Below, one piece after another: positions 62,016 to 64,000 of a stretch of 64,000 nt of DNA. The stretch is taken from positions 62,001 through 126,000 of the forward strand of contig JAGCVS010000018.1 in the NCBI GenBank assembly GCA_017962235.1, given 5' to 3'. The notes under the pieces were generated by a model. That model was not told the DNA's origin. It saw only the letters and a program-made list of their open reading frames with translations, and did no database searches. The position numbers and the translations under genes were made by a program. This DNA comes from Bacteroidales bacterium. GTDB lineage: Bacteria; Bacteroidota; Bacteroidia; Bacteroidales; UBA932. Position 1 is the first letter of the stretch. Each line of letters begins with the position of its first letter.

Positions 62016-62930
62016 ATGAAACCTACCCTTTTGATACTTGCTGCAGGAATGGGATCCCGCTACGGCGGTCTCAAGCAGATGGACGGACTGGGCCCCAACG
62101 GAGAGGCCATCATTGATTATTCTATCTATGACGCAATCCGCGCCGGATTCGGCAAAATAGTGTTTGTGATTCGCCATTCGTTTGCAGAGCCCTTCAAAGA
62201 GCACTTCCAGGCAAGCAAATTTGGCGGCGACGTAAAGTTTGAGTTCGTATTCCAGGAGCTGGAGTATCTCCCGGAGGGGTATTCGGTACCGGAAGGGCGC
62301 GTAAAACCCTGGGGCACCAACCACGCCGTTATGATGGCCAAGGATGTGATTCACGAGCCCTTTGCAGTTATCAATGCAGATGACTTCTACGGCAAGGAGA
62401 GCTACGAGACCATGGCCGCCTACCTGCGCAGCATAGAGGGCACCAAGGGCAAATATTCCATGATAGGTTACCGTCTGGAGAACACCCTCAGCGACTTTGG
62501 CAGCGTTTCCCGCGGCGTATGCGAAACCGACGCCAACGCCCTGCTGACCTCAGTCACAGAGCGCACAGCCATCTCCCGCAAGGGCGACAAGGTGGTATAT
62601 ACAGAGGGCGAGAAGGATGTTGAACTGGACCCGACATGCCCCGTATCCATGAACTTCTGGGGTTTCACTCCGGACTATTTCGAATACAGCGAAGAGGTGT
62701 TCAAGGAGTTCCTGGACGGCGCGCTGGCCAGCGGCAACCTCAAGGCTGAATTCTTTATCCCCTATATCGTAGACAAGCTCATCACCCGCGGTGCGGCTAC
62801 CGTAAAGGTGCTTGACTGCGCAGCAAAGTGGTTTGGCGTGACTTACAAAGAAGACCGCCCCTTCACTGTAGAAAAGATTAATGCGCTGATTAAAGCCGGG
62901 GTTTATCCCGCGAAGATCCGCGAGTTCTAA
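62016..62930 (+). CDS. Sugar-nucleotide nucleotidyltransferase (NTP transferase family)
   Basis: A 304-residue protein with the nucleotidyltransferase start PTLLILAAGMGSRYGGLKQMDGLGPNGEAIIDYSIYDA. Later PWGTNHAVMMAKDVIHEPFAVINADDFYGKESYETM holds the metal-binding DD. It is most similar in pattern to uncharacterised UTP/CTP-sugar pyrophosphorylases of Bacteroidetes; I cannot name the sugar. Its stop overlaps by four bases the stop of the convergent fabF gene. Confidence 0.85.
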   Translation: MKPTLLILAAGMGSRYGGLKQMDGLGPNGEAIIDYSIYDAIRAGFGKIVFVIRHSFAEPFKEHFQASKFGGDVKFEFVFQELEYLPEGYSVPEGRVKPWGTNHAVMMAKDVIHEPFAVINADDFYGKESYETMAAYLRSIEGTKGKYSMIGYRLENTLSDFGSVSRGVCETDANALLTSVTERTAISRKGDKVVYTEGEKDVELDPTCPVSMNFWGFTPDYFEYSEEVFKEFLDGALASGNLKAEFFIPYIVDKLITRGAATVKVLDCAAKWFGVTYKEDRPFTVEKINALIKAGVYPAKIREF

Positions 62931-64000
62931 AGCTTGCCAAAGAGCAGGCAGGCGTTGTGTCCGCCAAAGCCGAAGCTGTTGCTTAAAGCAATGTTCACTT
63001 CGCGGCGCGCCGGCTTGTTGAACACAAAATTCAGACTGTAGTCTATTTCGGGATCCTCCTCCTCAAAGTTGATTGTGGGGGGGATGATTCCACTGTGCAT
63101 CGAGTGGATGCAGGCGATTGCCTCCACTGCGCCGGCTGCCCCCAGAAGGTGGCCGGTCATGGATTTGGTGGAGGTGATGCTGGGCTTGTCCGCATCCTTG
63201 CCAAACACGTTCTTTATAGCCAGCACCTCTGCGATATCGCCATGGTGGGTGGATGTGCCGTGGGTATTGATGTAATCGACATCCTTGGGACTCAGGTGAG
63301 CCGACTCCAGCGCCTGACGGATACACAGCGCAGCTCCGCGGCCCTCGGGGTCGGGAGCGGTAAAGTGGTATGCATCGCCGGTGAGGCCGCTGCCCAGCAG
63401 CTCAGCATAGATGTGTGCGCCGCGCGCAACTGCATGCTCGTATTCTTCGAGCACCAGCACGCCGGCACCTTCTGCCATCACAAAACCGTCGCGGTTCTTG
63501 TCAAACGGACGGGAAGCGCGCTGAGGGTCTTCATTGCGGGTGGAAAGGGCGCGCATAGCGTTGAATCCGCCCACGCCGGCATCCCACAGAGGGGCCTCGC
63601 TACCGCCCACAATCATCGCATCGGCACGGCCAAGCTCAATGAACTGGGCGCCGGCAGCGATGGACACAGCGCTGGTAGAGCAGGCTGCGGTGAAGGCGAA
63701 GTTGGGGCCGCGGAAACCATATTCAATGGAGATATGACCCGCAGCTATGTCGGTAATGATTTTTGGAATAACAAAAGGACTATATCTCGGGGGCTCCCCC
63801 GGGACATAGTCCTCAGCTTCTGTCAGGATTGTTTCCAGACCGCCCACACCGGAACTTACAACCACGCCGATGCGGTCTTTGTCAACAGCTTCCAGATCCA
63901 TCTTGCTGTCTGCAATGGCCTCTTTGGCCGCTACCAGGGCAAACTGGGCGTATCTGTCGCACTTCTTGGCATCTTTGGTGGTATAGCCGTAAGCCGTGAT
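62927..64000 (-). CDS. fabF: Beta-ketoacyl-ACP synthase II (partial, N-terminus outside window)
   Basis: The condensing enzyme that elongates fatty acids on ACP. The frame enters from the right edge (ITAYGYTTKDAKKCDRYAQFALVAAKEAI...) and runs 357 codons to a TAG. Visible: catalytic Cys in FTAACSTSAVSIAAGAQFIELG, VGGSEAPLWDAGVGGFNAM, catalytic His in INTHGTSTHHGD, second His in STKSMTGHLLGAAGAVEAI, and the C-terminal NSFGFGGHNACLLF. About 60 N-terminal residues are outside the window. It is the usual size otherwise. Confidence 0.97.
   Translation of the reverse strand: MTAYGYTTKDAKKCDRYAQFALVAAKEAIADSKMDLEAVDKDRIGVVVSSGVGGLETILTEAEDYVPGEPPRYSPFVIPKIITDIAAGHISIEYGFRGPNFAFTAACSTSAVSIAAGAQFIELGRADAMIVGGSEAPLWDAGVGGFNAMRALSTRNEDPQRASRPFDKNRDGFVMAEGAGVLVLEEYEHAVARGAHIYAELLGSGLTGDAYHFTAPDPEGRGAALCIRQALESAHLSPKDVDYINTHGTSTHHGDIAEVLAIKNVFGKDADKPSITSTKSMTGHLLGAAGAVEAIACIHSMHSGIIPPTINFEEEDPEIDYSLNFVFNKPARREVNIALSNSFGFGGHNACLLFGKL

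Overview
The window is a gene-dense, high-GC stretch of a Bacteroidota chromosome, most likely order Bacteroidales. The evidence is promoters of the TAnnTTTG (-7) / TTG or TTTG (-33) type, a Bacteroidetes-style Rnf operon (rseC-rnfBCDGEA), DUF4270 next to a short glycogen/starch synthase, DUF3098 between ftsX and uppP, and BACON-domain lipoproteins. The GC content would suit an Alistipes-like or uncultured Bacteroidales lineage, but I cannot fix the genus. I saw no rRNA, tRNA, CRISPR array, insertion sequence or prophage. No gene-free stretch exceeds 300 bases; the longest is about 240 bases in front of galE.

Layout. 1-2.15 kb: start of the histidine operon (hisG, partial hisD), with its promoter, a His-rich leader peptide and an attenuator terminator. 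2.1-6 kb: a GH106-type alpha-L-rhamnosidase lipoprotein and a HAD phosphatase. 6-8.8 kb: a two-domain ABC ATPase and galE. 8.8-18.7 kb, minus strand: a surface-glycan and peptidoglycan-sugar block made of a GH71/99-like lipoprotein, a BACON-repeat lipoprotein, a GT2 glycosyltransferase, a SpoIID/LytB protein, a MurT/AmpG-like permease and a NamZ-like exo-muramidase. 18.7-25.1 kb: one-carbon metabolism (metH, metF, glyA) plus an RNA methyltransferase. 25.2-27.9 kb: rpsO and pnp. 28-40 kb, minus strand: a long colinear run of LytM proteins, MerR regulator, Nif3, a CdsZ-like zinc-ribbon protein, dnaB, DUF3108, rseC and rnfBCDGEA. 40-45.7 kb: alaS, an LptG-Fmt fusion and thiamine pyrophosphokinase. 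45.7-59.3 kb, minus strand: a short glycogen synthase, DUF4270, CgeB-like glycosyltransferase, alpha-2-macroglobulin, queG, a PfkB kinase, tgt, LptF and a nucleoside permease. 59.3-64 kb: ftsX, DUF3098, uppP, lpxH, a nucleotidyltransferase and a partial fabF.

The most striking observations are these. (1) A family of palindromic repeat elements sits inside four unrelated coding sequences (ABC ATPase, MurT-like permease, SpoIID protein twice, metH). All are in frame, and elements of the same family are translated from either strand. I found none between genes here. (2) A complete his-operon attenuator with an 18-residue leader holding four consecutive His codons. (3) A single open reading frame joins an LptF/G-type LPS-transport permease to a full-length methionyl-tRNA formyltransferase. 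(4) An in-frame amber codon separates the coiled coil and the zinc ribbon of the CdsZ-like protein, although TAG ends many ordinary genes here. (5) A 14-bp perfect inverted repeat lies directly before the galE start codon.
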